This document shows positions 39,543 through 48,192 of a stretch of 64,000 nt of DNA, piece after piece (position 1 is the stretch's first letter; every line of letters starts with the position of its first letter). Under the pieces are notes generated by a model. It had not been told where the DNA came from. It searched no databases and saw nothing but the letters and a program-made list of their open reading frames with translations. Source of the stretch: Actinoplanes utahensis (GTDB taxonomy: Bacteria; Actinomycetota; Actinomycetes; Mycobacteriales; Micromonosporaceae); NCBI RefSeq assembly GCF_016862455.1, contig NZ_BOMZ01000109.1, forward strand, positions 1-64,000, in the 5' to 3' direction. The position numbers and the translations under genes were made by a program.

Positions 39543-41096
39543 ATGACCTCCATCCCGGACCGTGCCGATGTGGTGATCATCGGGGCCGGTCACAACGCGC
39601 TCGTCTCCGCGATCCTGCTCGCCCGCGCCGGGCTCGACGTCGTGGTGCTGGAGGCGGCGCCGGTGCTCGGCGGCGCCACCCGCACCGAGCGGCCGTTCGC
39701 CGAGGCGCCGGGTCTGGGCCAGTCCACCGGGTCCTATCTGCTCGGCCTGATGCCACCGGAGCTGCTGCGGACCCTGGACGTGCGGATTCCGACGCTGCGC
39801 CGCGACCCGCACTACTTCCTGCCGGGCATCGGGCCCGGCTCGGCGTACCTGTTGTTCGGCGCCGACGGCGACGCCAACCGCCGCCAGCTGTCGGACCGGG
39901 ACGCCGCCGCCGACGAGGCCCTGGCCTGCGAGATCGGCGCGCTGCGGGCCGATCTCGCGCCGTCCTGGCTGGAGGAGCCGCTGCCGGTGGAGGAGATCGC
40001 CGAGCGTCACATCCGGCCGGCGTTGCAGAGCACCTTCCTCGATCTGGTGCGGGGGTCGGTCGCCGGCTATCTGGGCCGGTTCGGGTTCAAAAGTGAGCTG
40101 CTCGTCGCGATGTATGCGGTCACCGACGGCCTGTCCGGGCTGAACGCGGGTCCCGATGATCCGGGCACCGGGCACAACTTCCTGGTGCACAACATGTGCC
40201 GGCTGCCCGGGTCGGACGGGACCTGGCTGATCGCCGAGGGCGGCATGGGCACGGTGGCCCGGGTCTTCGCCGGGGCGGCACGGGCGGCGGGAGCGCGCCT
40301 GTTCACCGATGCCCGGGTCACCGCGGTGACGGTGGACGGCGGGGCCGCCAGTGGTGTGGTGCTGGCCGACGGCCGGGCGGTGGCGGCGAGTGTCGTCCTG
40401 GGCGGCTGCGACCCGTACCGGTTGATGGATCTCGTCCCGGCCGGGTCCCTGCCCGCCGCGCTGACCCAGCGGATGGCCGCGGTCAAGCGGCCCGGCACCA
40501 CCCTCAAGGTCAATCTGGCGCTGCGGGGCCTGCCCCGGTTCCCCTGTCTGCCCGAGGGCGCGCCGTCACCCTTCGGCTCGACCATCCACCTGCTGCCGGG
40601 CGACGCGTCGCCGATGGCCAATCTGCGGCGGATGTGGGCCGACGTGCAGGCGGGCGTGCTGCCCGCCGAGCCCACCATCGAGTGGTACCTGCACACCACC
40701 GTCGACCCGTCGCTTCGCGACGAGGCCGGACACCATTCCTCGGCGTTGTTCGTGCAGTCGGTCCCCTTCGAGCCGGCGGGCTCGTCGTGGGATCACGAGC
40801 TCTCGGGGTACGTGGACGCGCTGCTCGCCCTCTGCGACAGGTACGCGCCCGGCACCTCGGACCTGGTCGCCGGCGTGTTCCCGCTCACCCCACCGGGGAT
40901 CGAGCGGCACTTCGGGATCACCGGCGGGCACATCCACCACGTCGACAACACCGTCGCCTTCGATCAGCGGATGCCCTATTTCACCGGCCTCGACGGGCTC
41001 TACCACGGCTCGGCCGGGGCACACCCGGCCGGCAGCGTGATCGGGGCGGCGGGCCACAACGCGGCCCGCCGCATCCTGCGTGACCTGGCGCTCTAG
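39543..41096 (+). CDS. FAD/NAD(P)-dependent oxidoreductase, phytoene-desaturase superfamily (PYROXD2-like)
   Basis: A 517-residue flavin oxidoreductase. N-terminal dinucleotide-binding GAGHNALVSAILLARAG and VVVLEAAPVLGGATRTE are of the desaturase/amine oxidase superfamily; the C-terminal end GSAGAHPAGSVIGAAGHNAARRIL matches PYROXD2-like proteins. No carotenoid genes are near, so a carotene role is unlikely. The stop TAG at 41094-41096 shares the palindrome CTAG with the stop of the convergent Rieske gene. Confidence 0.87.
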   Translation: MTSIPDRADVVIIGAGHNALVSAILLARAGLDVVVLEAAPVLGGATRTERPFAEAPGLGQSTGSYLLGLMPPELLRTLDVRIPTLRRDPHYFLPGIGPGSAYLLFGADGDANRRQLSDRDAAADEALACEIGALRADLAPSWLEEPLPVEEIAERHIRPALQSTFLDLVRGSVAGYLGRFGFKSELLVAMYAVTDGLSGLNAGPDDPGTGHNFLVHNMCRLPGSDGTWLIAEGGMGTVARVFAGAARAAGARLFTDARVTAVTVDGGAASGVVLADGRAVAASVVLGGCDPYRLMDLVPAGSLPAALTQRMAAVKRPGTTLKVNLALRGLPRFPCLPEGAPSPFGSTIHLLPGDASPMANLRRMWADVQAGVLPAEPTIEWYLHTTVDPSLRDEAGHHSSALFVQSVPFEPAGSSWDHELSGYVDALLALCDRYAPGTSDLVAGVFPLTPPGIERHFGITGGHIHHVDNTVAFDQRMPYFTGLDGLYHGSAGAHPAGSVIGAAGHNAARRILRDLAL

Positions 41097-42643
41097 GCTT
41101 TCTTGCTGGCCCGGATCTTGTGGCCGACGCCGGTCAGGCAGCGGCCGCTGGGCAGGTCGAACTTCCAGCCGTGCAGCTGGCAGGTCAGCACGTTGCCCTC
41201 GACGAAGCCGAACCGGGACAGGTCGGCCTTCAGGTGCGGGCAGCGCCGCTGCACGGTCCAGTCGCCGAATTCGATGTCCTCGGCGTCGACGGCCTTCTCG
41301 TGCTCGTCGTACCAGCCCTCGGCGTACTGCAGGCGCTCCTCGGAGAGGCACTTGAAGAAGGCGTAGACGAACTCGTTGTACTGCCCGATCCGGGCCGCGG
41401 AGAAGCGGCAGGACAGGAACAGCGAGTTCACCCAGTCGCCCTCGTCGATGAAGATGAGGTGCTCGATCAGCTCGCGCTGGGTGCGGAAGCGGTAGCGGAC
41501 CTTCTCGTCGGCGTACGCCCGGACCTGCTTGCCGGGGAAGTCCACCACGATCGACTCGATCTCGTCGCCGTCGTAGGACACCAGGTCGAACCGGACCGGA
41601 CCGCCGACGCCCTTGGCCAGGTAGATCGACTCCTCGAGCAGCGGCTCGATCCGCTTCTTCAGCTCGCCGAGCACGTCGATCTCCGGGTGCCGCCAGGACG
41701 CCTTCTCCGCCTCGATGATGCCGCGCTTGCGCTCGCGCATCTCCTCGAGGTGCGCCTTCTTGTTCGCGAAGAACTCGTCGACGGGCACCGGGTGGGTCGT
41801 GGTCTGCTTCGTGCCGCCGTCGGTCAGCTCGGTGACGCTGCCGGGCAGCTGGACGACCGCGTTGGTGCCGCCGACCTTCGCGTACTCGGTCAGGAACACC
41901 GACTGGTCGGGGAAGATGTTGCCCTCGTCACCGTGGATGTCGTTGAACTGCCACAGCTCGTCGTCGAGGAAGCACGGCGGGCCGGCGATCGGGAAGACGA
42001 AGTCCGCCTTCAGGTCGTCGATGTAACGCCAGGTGCGGTCGAACTGCCGCTCCCGCTTCTGCTTGCCGAACGCCGTCTTCGCGTTCTCCGGCAGCTCGTA
42101 GACCATCGGGTACCAGATCGCGCCGGAGAACTGCAGCATGTGCGCGTGCACGTGGCCCAGCTCGTTGAACCGCGACAGGTCGGCGGGACGGGCGTCGTTC
42201 TGGTTCAGGACGCGGATGCCGTCGTGCTCCACCCACAGCGACGAGTCACCGATCGGGCCGTCGGTCGGGCTGATCAGCGCCTGGATCATCACCTTGAGGC
42301 CGCCGTCGAGCTCGTGCACCTCGTCCGACTTCGTCCGGTAGAAGCTGGAGAAGCCCAGCGCCCGCAGCTCGTCCTCGAGTTGGCTGGTCGGGTACTCCGG
42401 CAGGAGCACGGTGGCCTTCTTGTTGATGAACCTCTTCAGGTGCTCCGCGTCGAAGTGGTCCCGGTGCAGGTGGGAGACGTAGAGGTAGTCGACGTCACCC
42501 AGGGTCTCCCAGTCCAGCAGCGAGTTGTCCGGGAACGGGAACCACGAGGCGAAGTACGCCGGGTTCACCCACGGATCGCACAGAATGCTGCCCGCGGCGG
42601 TGTCGATCCGCATGCTCGCATGGCCGGTGCCAGTGATCCGCAC
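41093..42643 (-). CDS. MBL-fold protein with C-terminal Rieske [2Fe-2S] domain
   Basis: A 516-residue fusion. The N-terminal metallo-beta-lactamase fold has the zinc motif HLHRDHFDAEHL and a UlaG-like layout; the C-terminal Rieske domain has the cluster ligands CPHLKADL and CQLHGWKFDLPSG. This order resembles CMP-N-acetylneuraminate hydroxylase-like proteins, but no sialic-acid genes are near and the order MBL-then-Rieske differs from animal CMAH. GTG start with GAGGAG seven bases upstream. Substrate unknown; a hydroxylase or oxidase is the best guess. Confidence 0.85.
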   Translation of the reverse strand: MRITGTGHASMRIDTAAGSILCDPWVNPAYFASWFPFPDNSLLDWETLGDVDYLYVSHLHRDHFDAEHLKRFINKKATVLLPEYPTSQLEDELRALGFSSFYRTKSDEVHELDGGLKVMIQALISPTDGPIGDSSLWVEHDGIRVLNQNDARPADLSRFNELGHVHAHMLQFSGAIWYPMVYELPENAKTAFGKQKRERQFDRTWRYIDDLKADFVFPIAGPPCFLDDELWQFNDIHGDEGNIFPDQSVFLTEYAKVGGTNAVVQLPGSVTELTDGGTKQTTTHPVPVDEFFANKKAHLEEMRERKRGIIEAEKASWRHPEIDVLGELKKRIEPLLEESIYLAKGVGGPVRFDLVSYDGDEIESIVVDFPGKQVRAYADEKVRYRFRTQRELIEHLIFIDEGDWVNSLFLSCRFSAARIGQYNEFVYAFFKCLSEERLQYAEGWYDEHEKAVDAEDIEFGDWTVQRRCPHLKADLSRFGFVEGNVLTCQLHGWKFDLPSGRCLTGVGHKIRASKKA

Positions 42644-42763
42644 TTGTCGCTCCTCTGCTTGCGGCTTCTTGACCGCCTCGAAAGTACAGCCGGGTTGGTG
42701 CGGTTCGCCCAGCGACCCCGTGACAGACTATTTCCGATTCAACATCGACTAGGAGGTTGCGAC

Positions 42764-43003
42764 GTGGCTGCGGAAGAACACCACGAGGAGGTCTACGCGC
42801 CCGACCAGCTCAAGCCCGGCAACCGCAAGCGGGCTCAGAAGGGCGCGATCATCTCCGCCGCGATCATGCTGCTCTTCTTCTGGGGCAACCAGCAGGGCAA
42901 CACCGAGAAGGTCTGGCTCGTGGTGATCGCGATCGGCCTGGTCGCCGTCGTCATCGGCGACATCGTGCTGCGCCGCAGCGGTCTGCGCCCCAACGACCAG
43001 TGA
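42764..43003 (+). CDS. DUF2631 small membrane protein
   Basis: A 79-residue protein: a hydrophilic N terminus (MAAEEHHEEVYAPDQLKPGNRKRAQKGA) and two transmembrane segments (about 30-45 and 50-67) with an outward loop GNQQGNTEK. GTG start after a perfect AGGAGG, seven-base spacing. DUF2631 genes lie near the dxr/rip/ispG neighbourhood in mycobacteria and relatives, as here. No function is known. Confidence 0.88.
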   Translation: MAAEEHHEEVYAPDQLKPGNRKRAQKGAIISAAIMLLFFWGNQQGNTEKVWLVVIAIGLVAVVIGDIVLRRSGLRPNDQ

Positions 43004-43010
43004 TTTCGTT

Positions 43011-43043
43011 CAGGGCGGCCCGCTGTGACAGCGGGCCGCCCTG
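43011..43043. terminator. Terminator between DUF2631 and DivIVA-like genes
   Basis: CAGGGCGGCCCGCT (43011-43024) pairs exactly with AGCGGGCCGCCCTG (43030-43043), five-base loop, then TCTGTCT on the plus strand. It lies eight bases after the DUF2631 stop and just beyond the DivIVA stop at 43050, so it can serve both convergent genes. Confidence 0.85.
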
Positions 43044-43049
43044 TCTGTC

Positions 43050-44309
43050 TCACCTGCGCCGCAGGAGGATGTCCTTCACCTCGCGCAGCGCGGCATCGAC
43101 CTCGGCCTCGAAATAGCCGTTCGGCACCAGGCCGAACTGCAGCATGTCGAGATCGTTCTCGTTCACCGGCATCGGGCCGCGCCCGGTCATCGCCTGCAGG
43201 ATGCCCTCGAACAGCCGGTCCACCTGGGACGGGTCGTAACCACTGCCGAACCGGCGCGGCTGGAACGTGCGCCGCAACTGGTCGACCCGGTAGAGCTCAC
43301 CACCCGGCTCACCCAGCGGCGGGCCGAGCTGAGGCTGCTGCGGGCCGCCGTAACCGCCGCCGCCGTAGGGCGGGCCGCTCATCGGCGCGCCCGGCATCGG
43401 CGAACCGGGCATCGCCATCGGGGAACCCTGCATCGGAGCGCCCGGCATCTGGCCGTACCCGCCACGGGGATCCCGGTCCGGCATCCGGATCTCGGCGGTC
43501 ATGTCGGTCTTGCCGTGCCGGCCCGGCTCGAAGCCGTCGAAGCCGCCCTGGTCGTAACCGCCCTGGTCGTAACCGGGCGGGTCGTAACCCGGCGGCGGGC
43601 CGGGACGCTGCGGCGGCTGCTGCTGACCGTAACCGGTGGGCTCGTCGTAGCGCCCGTACTGATCCGAGGCCGGCGGCAACTGCTGCTGGGGCTGGCGCTG
43701 CGGCATCTGGGGCGGCATCGTGATCCGCTCGGTCGGCGGCGAGGCCGTCCGGGCCGCCGGGTTCATCTGCGGGGCGCCGGGCGGCTGCATCGGCTGGCCG
43801 GGGAAGCCCTGCGGCTGCATCGGCTGCTGGCCGGGGAAACCACCCTGGCCCTGGCCGGGGAAGCCCTGCGGCTGGCCGGGATAACCCTGGGGCTGCGGGG
43901 GCTGGCCGCCGGGGCCACGGTCGAAGCCACCCCGGTCGAAGCCGCCGGGACCGCCGGGGCCGGGACCACCGGGGCCGGGGCCCATCGCGGGCGGGCCGGA
44001 GATGGAGCCGGTGGTGAGGCCGCTGCGCATCGAATCGCGCATCGGGTCGGTCGCCGGGCGGCCGCCGCGCTCCTCGAACTCGGCGAGCTGCCGCTCGACC
44101 CGGTCCAGGTGCAGGTCGACCTGCCACTCGTCGTATCCGCCGAACCGCACACGGAAGACGACGTCGTGCACCTCCTGCGCGCCGACCGGCGGGCCGACCT
44201 GCTCCCCGGCCAGGGTCGCCTCGACCCGGTCCAGGAAGGCGTCGACCTCATCGACCTTGTAGCCACGCCGCAGCGCACGCCTTCGGAAACGCTGCCCCTG
44301 ACTCGTCAC
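43050..44309 (-). CDS. DivIVA-domain protein with Pro/Gln/Gly-rich linker
   Basis: About 419 residues. The N-terminal DivIVA-like motif RRALRRGYKVDEVDAFLDRVEATL and a second motif near the C terminus (RFGSGYDPSQVDRLFEGILQAM) are separated by roughly 260 residues of low-complexity PGGPG, QPQGFPGQ and GGYDQGG repeats. Each motif reads like the GYd...VD.FLdrv core of DivIVA domains. It could be a cytoskeletal or polar scaffold factor. The start is GTG 44309 with GGGAG upstream; GTG 44321 is the alternative. Located between the DUF2631 gene and rlmN in this conserved region. Confidence 0.85.
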   Translation of the reverse strand: MTSQGQRFRRRALRRGYKVDEVDAFLDRVEATLAGEQVGPPVGAQEVHDVVFRVRFGGYDEWQVDLHLDRVERQLAEFEERGGRPATDPMRDSMRSGLTTGSISGPPAMGPGPGGPGPGGPGGFDRGGFDRGPGGQPPQPQGYPGQPQGFPGQGQGGFPGQQPMQPQGFPGQPMQPPGAPQMNPAARTASPPTERITMPPQMPQRQPQQQLPPASDQYGRYDEPTGYGQQQPPQRPGPPPGYDPPGYDQGGYDQGGFDGFEPGRHGKTDMTAEIRMPDRDPRGGYGQMPGAPMQGSPMAMPGSPMPGAPMSGPPYGGGGYGGPQQPQLGPPLGEPGGELYRVDQLRRTFQPRRFGSGYDPSQVDRLFEGILQAMTGRGPMPVNENDLDMLQFGLVPNGYFEAEVDAALREVKDILLRRR

Positions 44310-44346
44310 AACGTCTCCCACTCCGCTCGCTGGGACCTACGCCCAG

Positions 44347-45540
44347 TCACTGTGCCACCTCCGCGTCGGCTGCGGCGCCCCCTGCGCTCGCGTCCGTCAG
44401 CTCACCCGCGGCCAACTGGCCGCACGCGCCGTCGATCTCCCGGCCCCGGGTGTCGCGAACGGTCGTCGAGACGCCGGACTCTCGCAGCCGGCGGACGAAC
44501 TCACGTTCGACCGGTTTCGGGCTCGCATCCCACTTGCTACCCGGAGTCGGGTTCAACGGGATGAGATTCACATGGGCCAGCTTGCCGTTCAGAAGGCGGC
44601 CCAGCAGGTCGGCACGCCAGGGCTGATCGTTTACGTCCCTGATCAGGGCGTATTCGATGGAAACCCGACGGCCGGTCTGCGCCGCGTAATCGAACGCGGC
44701 GTCGAGCACCTCGGCCACCTTCCAACGCTGGTTGACGGGCACAAGCTCATCGCGCAGATCATCATCGGGGGCGTGCAGGGACAGCGCAAGAGTCACCGAG
44801 AGCTGTTCGGCGGTCAACCGGCGCATAGCGGGCACCAAACCCACCGTGGACACCGTGATGTGCCGTTGTGAGAGTCCCAGACCCTCCGGCGCGGGAGTGG
44901 TCAGGCGGCGCACCGCCTCGATCACCCGCGGATAGTTCGCCAGCGGCTCGCCCATCCCCATGAACACGACCCGGGACAGGCGCGGCGGCGAACCGGTGAC
45001 GGCGCCGGACGCGGCCACCCCGGCGAGATAGACCACCTGGTCCACGATCTCCGCCACCGACAGGTTGCGGGTCAGGCCCTGCTGGCCGGTCGCACAGAAC
45101 GGGCACGCCATGCCACATCCGGCCTGACTCGAGACGCACGCGGTCACCCGATCGGGATAACCCATCAGCACGCTCTCCACGAGCGCCCCGTCGTGCAGCT
45201 TCCACAGGGTCTTGCGGGTCGCGCCGTCGTCGCACGCCTGCTCCCGGATCGGGGTCAGCAGGGTGGGCAGCAGATCGGCGGCGAGCCGGTCCCGCGTGCC
45301 GGCCGGCAGGTCGGTCATCGCGGCGGCGTCCCGGACCAGACGGCCGAAATAGTGGGTGGAGAGCTGCTTGGCGCGGAAGGCGGGCTCGCCGAGGCTCGTC
45401 ACCGCGCTCTGGCGGCCGGCGAGGTCCAGGTCGGCCAGATGGCGCGGGGGCATGCTGGGACGGCGGCGGGTTGTCGCGGGCCCGGATTGCAGGATGTCGG
45501 GCTGCTCGGGGCTGATCGGGATGACCGGAAGAATCGTCAT
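44347..45540 (-). CDS. rlmN: 23S rRNA/tRNA (adenine-C2)-methyltransferase RlmN
   Basis: A radical-SAM methyltransferase modifying A2503 of 23S rRNA and A37 of some tRNAs. The 397-residue protein has the CxxxCxxC cluster motif in CGMACPFCATGQQGL, the conserved GMGEPLANY and the C-terminal catalytic cysteine in EIDGACGQL. The first 40 residues (ILPVIPISPEQPDILQ) are an N-terminal extension; a second in-frame ATG lies at residue 30 (MPPRHLADLDL). It is followed upstream by cdsA on the same strand. Confidence 0.95.
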   Translation of the reverse strand: MTILPVIPISPEQPDILQSGPATTRRRPSMPPRHLADLDLAGRQSAVTSLGEPAFRAKQLSTHYFGRLVRDAAAMTDLPAGTRDRLAADLLPTLLTPIREQACDDGATRKTLWKLHDGALVESVLMGYPDRVTACVSSQAGCGMACPFCATGQQGLTRNLSVAEIVDQVVYLAGVAASGAVTGSPPRLSRVVFMGMGEPLANYPRVIEAVRRLTTPAPEGLGLSQRHITVSTVGLVPAMRRLTAEQLSVTLALSLHAPDDDLRDELVPVNQRWKVAEVLDAAFDYAAQTGRRVSIEYALIRDVNDQPWRADLLGRLLNGKLAHVNLIPLNPTPGSKWDASPKPVEREFVRRLRESGVSTTVRDTRGREIDGACGQLAAGELTDASAGGAAADAEVAQ

Positions 45541-45583
45541 GGCCTCTCCAGTCTCCCACGTCCGCCGAGTCGGTCGCCCACAG

Positions 45584-46489
45584 CTAGCTCGGGGTGATGA
45601 TCGAGAAGAAGAGGTACGCCGTGGGGATCGCGAACAGGATCGAGTCCAGCCGGTCCATCAGCCCCCCGTGGCCGGGCAGCAGATTGCTCATGTCCTTGAC
45701 CCCGAGGTCCCGCTTGAGCATCGACTCGGCCAGGTCGCCGAGCACCGCCACCACCGAGATGAGCGCGCCGAACAGCAGGCCCCAGTACACCGGCACGCCG
45801 ACCATGAAGAACAGCAAAGCGGCGCTGCCGATCGCGGCCGCCGTCACCGAGCCGGCGAAACCCTCCCAGGACTTCTTCGGGCTGATCTTCGGGGCCATCG
45901 CGTGCTTGCCGAGGAAGACGCCGGCCGCGTACCCGCCGGTGTCCGAGAGCACCACCGCGACCAGGGTGCCGATCACCAGCAGGTTGCCGTGCTCCATCTG
46001 CCGCACCAGCATGGCCGCGAAGCCGAGCAGGAACGGGCCGTAGACGGCGATCAGCACACTCGGCGTGAAGTCGCGGCGCACCGCGGCGACACCGTCGGCG
46101 AGACGCCACAGGGCGGCCGCGCCGATCGTCACGATCAGGCCGAGGAACAGGGCGTCGGCGCCTTCGTACCAGGCCAGGCCGGTCATCAGGACACTGCCGG
46201 CGATCAGCGGGATCAGCGGCGGGCGGGCGCCGGTGGTGGACAGCGCGCGCGCCATCTCCCAGGCGCCGACACCGGAGGCCGCGACCAGGACGGCCAGCAG
46301 GGCGATCGGCTCGATCAGCAGCGCGGCCAGGAGGACCAGGCCGAGGCTGAGGCCGACCGCGATGGCGGCCGGAAGATTACGGCCGGCGCGGCCGCCGCCC
46401 TGCGGCGTGCGGCCCTTCCCGGCACGGCGGCGGCCCTTGCCACCGGTCCTGAGGTTCTCCTCCGGCTGAGGGTTACCGGGCTCGGTCAT
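45584..46489 (-). CDS. cdsA: Phosphatidate cytidylyltransferase
   Basis: Makes CDP-diacylglycerol from CTP and phosphatidic acid at the membrane. About 301 residues with eight or so hydrophobic helices and the signature SMLKRDLGVKDMSNLLPGHGGLMDRLDS near the end. A basic N-terminal segment (KGRRRAGKGRTPQGGGRAGR) precedes the first helix. I use the ATG at 46489 (MTEPGNPQPEEN); another ATG at 46540 has no better site. Placed between frr and rlmN as in most actinobacteria. Confidence 0.94.
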   Translation of the reverse strand: MTEPGNPQPEENLRTGGKGRRRAGKGRTPQGGGRAGRNLPAAIAVGLSLGLVLLAALLIEPIALLAVLVAASGVGAWEMARALSTTGARPPLIPLIAGSVLMTGLAWYEGADALFLGLIVTIGAAALWRLADGVAAVRRDFTPSVLIAVYGPFLLGFAAMLVRQMEHGNLLVIGTLVAVVLSDTGGYAAGVFLGKHAMAPKISPKKSWEGFAGSVTAAAIGSAALLFFMVGVPVYWGLLFGALISVVAVLGDLAESMLKRDLGVKDMSNLLPGHGGLMDRLDSILFAIPTAYLFFSIITPS

Positions 46490-46662
46490 CGATTCCGTTC
46501 CGGGGTACGCGGGCGGCGCCGCCGCTGGATGCAAAGACAATGCCGACCCCTACCTCATGCTCACAGAAACCGTGCAGAGCGTACTGCAAACGTGACGTCT
46601 GAACAGCGGTCGAGGCGGCGCGCAATTCAACCACCCGTGACGGGGCACCGGCCGAACAGGCC

Positions 46663-46699
46663 GAAGCCCGGCACATTCCGGTGGGATGCGCCGGGCTTC
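46663..46699 (-). terminator. Terminator of frr
   Basis: GAAGCCCGGC (46663-46672) pairs with GCCGGGCTTC (46690-46699); the stem continues inward with most of ACATTCC/GGGATGC. It lies 10 bases after the frr stop at 46709, in a 219-base spacer before cdsA. Confidence 0.75.
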
Positions 46700-46708
46700 C
46701 TGCGATGT

Positions 46709-47266
46709 CTAGACCTCGAGCAGTTCGGCTTCCTTGTGCTTGAGGAGCTCGTCGACGACCGCGACGTAGCGGTGCGTCACGTCGTCGAGCTCCTTCTCCC
46801 CGCGCCGGCCGTCGTCCTCGCCGGTCTCGCCGTCCTTGACCAGCTTGTCGATCTGGTCCTTGGCCTTGCGGCGGACGTTGCGGATGGCGACCCGGCTGTC
46901 CTCGGCCTTGCCGCGGGCGACCTTGATCATCTCGCGGCGGCGTTCCTCGGTCATCTGCGGAAGGTGGATGCGCAGCTGCGTACCCTCGTTGTTGGGGTTG
47001 ACCCCCAGGTCCGAGTCACGGATCGCCCGCTCGATCGGGCCCAGCTGGGACGCGTCGTAGGGCTTGACGATGACCATGCGCGGCTCCGGGATGCCGACGG
47101 AGGCCATCTGCGTCACCGGGGTCGGCGCGCCGTAGTAGTCGACCAGGATCTTGGAGAACATCGCGGGAGTAGCCCGGCCGGTACGGATGGCGGCGAACTC
47201 CTCCTTGGCGTGCTCGACCGCGCTCTCCATCTTCTCCTCGGCCTCGAAGAGGGTTTCCTCGATCAC
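46709..47266 (-). CDS. frr: Ribosome recycling factor
   Basis: Splits the post-termination ribosome with EF-G. Exactly 185 residues when started at GTG 47266 (VIEETLFEAEEKMESAVEHAKEEF), the family's usual length. Typical motifs: RTGRATPAMFSKI, GIPEPRMVIVKPYD, NNEGTQLRIHLPQMTEERR. The upstream frame contains ATG at 47368 but reads through the pyrH spacer. Cotranscribed after pyrH. Confidence 0.97.
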   Translation of the reverse strand: MIEETLFEAEEKMESAVEHAKEEFAAIRTGRATPAMFSKILVDYYGAPTPVTQMASVGIPEPRMVIVKPYDASQLGPIERAIRDSDLGVNPNNEGTQLRIHLPQMTEERRREMIKVARGKAEDSRVAIRNVRRKAKDQIDKLVKDGETGEDDGRRGEKELDDVTHRYVAVVDELLKHKEAELLEV

Positions 47267-47328
47267 CGGCTCTTCTCGCCTCCTTGCTGTCTTCGGTGGT
47301 GCGGGATGCTGCGGGAATCGAAAAGCTC

Positions 47329-48090
47329 TCAGGCGGTGATCAGGGTGCCGATCCGCTCGCCCGCGCACGCGCGCACGATGGTGTCGTCGCCCTCCGCGCC
47401 GAAGACCAGCATCGGCAGTTTGTTCTCCTGGCAGAGACTGAAGGCGGCCTGGTCGGCCACCCGCAGTCCGCGCTGCAGGACCTCCTGGAAGGTGATGGCC
47501 TCCAGCTTGCGCGCGGTCGGGTCGATCCGCGGGTCGGCGGTGTAGACCCCGTCGACGCCGTTCTTGCTCATCAGCACCATGTCGGCGTGGATCTCCAGCG
47601 CGCGCTGGGCGGTCACCGTGTCGGTGGAGAAGTACGGCATGCCGGCGCCGGCGCCGAAGATGACGACCCGCCCCTTCTCCAGGTGGCGGATGGCACGCAG
47701 CGGCAGGTACGGCTCGGCGACCTGGGCCATCGTGATCGCCGTCTGCACCCGGGTCTCGATGCCCTCCTTCTCCAGGAAGTCCTGGAGGGCCAGGCAGTTC
47801 ATCACCGTGCCGAGCATGCCCATGTAATCGGCCCGGTTCCGGTCCATGCCGCGTTTCTGCAGCTCGGCACCGCGGAAGAAGTTGCCGCCACCGACCACCA
47901 CGGCGACCTGGATGCCCCGGCGCGTCACCGTGGCGATCTGCTTGGCCAGCGAGTGCACGATGTCGGGCTCGACCCCGACGTCACCCCCGCCGAACACCTC
48001 ACCGGAGAGTTTCAGCACGACCCGCCGCGGCCGCATGGTCGGCGGAGTCTGATCGTCATCCGTGGCGGACTGCTCGGTCACCATCGTCAT
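47329..48090 (-). CDS. pyrH: UMP kinase
   Basis: Phosphorylates UMP to UDP, a committed pyrimidine step. About 253 residues: LKLSGEVFGGG, VVGGGNFFRG, GMLGTVMNCLALQ and the AGAGMPYFSTDTVTAQRA nucleotide loop. I start at ATG 48090 (MTMVTEQSAT) with GGAAGGCGGG upstream; an ATG two codons on is possible. A hairpin (48135-48145 with 48162-48172, one mismatch) lies between this start and the tsf stop and may attenuate readthrough. Confidence 0.96.
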   Translation of the reverse strand: MTMVTEQSATDDDQTPPTMRPRRVVLKLSGEVFGGGDVGVEPDIVHSLAKQIATVTRRGIQVAVVVGGGNFFRGAELQKRGMDRNRADYMGMLGTVMNCLALQDFLEKEGIETRVQTAITMAQVAEPYLPLRAIRHLEKGRVVIFGAGAGMPYFSTDTVTAQRALEIHADMVLMSKNGVDGVYTADPRIDPTARKLEAITFQEVLQRGLRVADQAAFSLCQENKLPMLVFGAEGDDTIVRACAGERIGTLITA

Positions 48091-48192
48091 GAGACCCGCC
48101 TTCCCTTCGCTATCTGCAGGAGACCTTATGCGACCGGGAGGCCGGACGCTCAATCGCGTACCCGACCTCCCGAGCCATTGCTTTATGGAGCC

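Noticed and set aside
41093..42643. Sialic acid hydroxylase (CMAH) function for the MBL-Rieske protein
   Set aside because: Only the domain types agree; the domain order and neighbourhood do not support sialic-acid metabolism.
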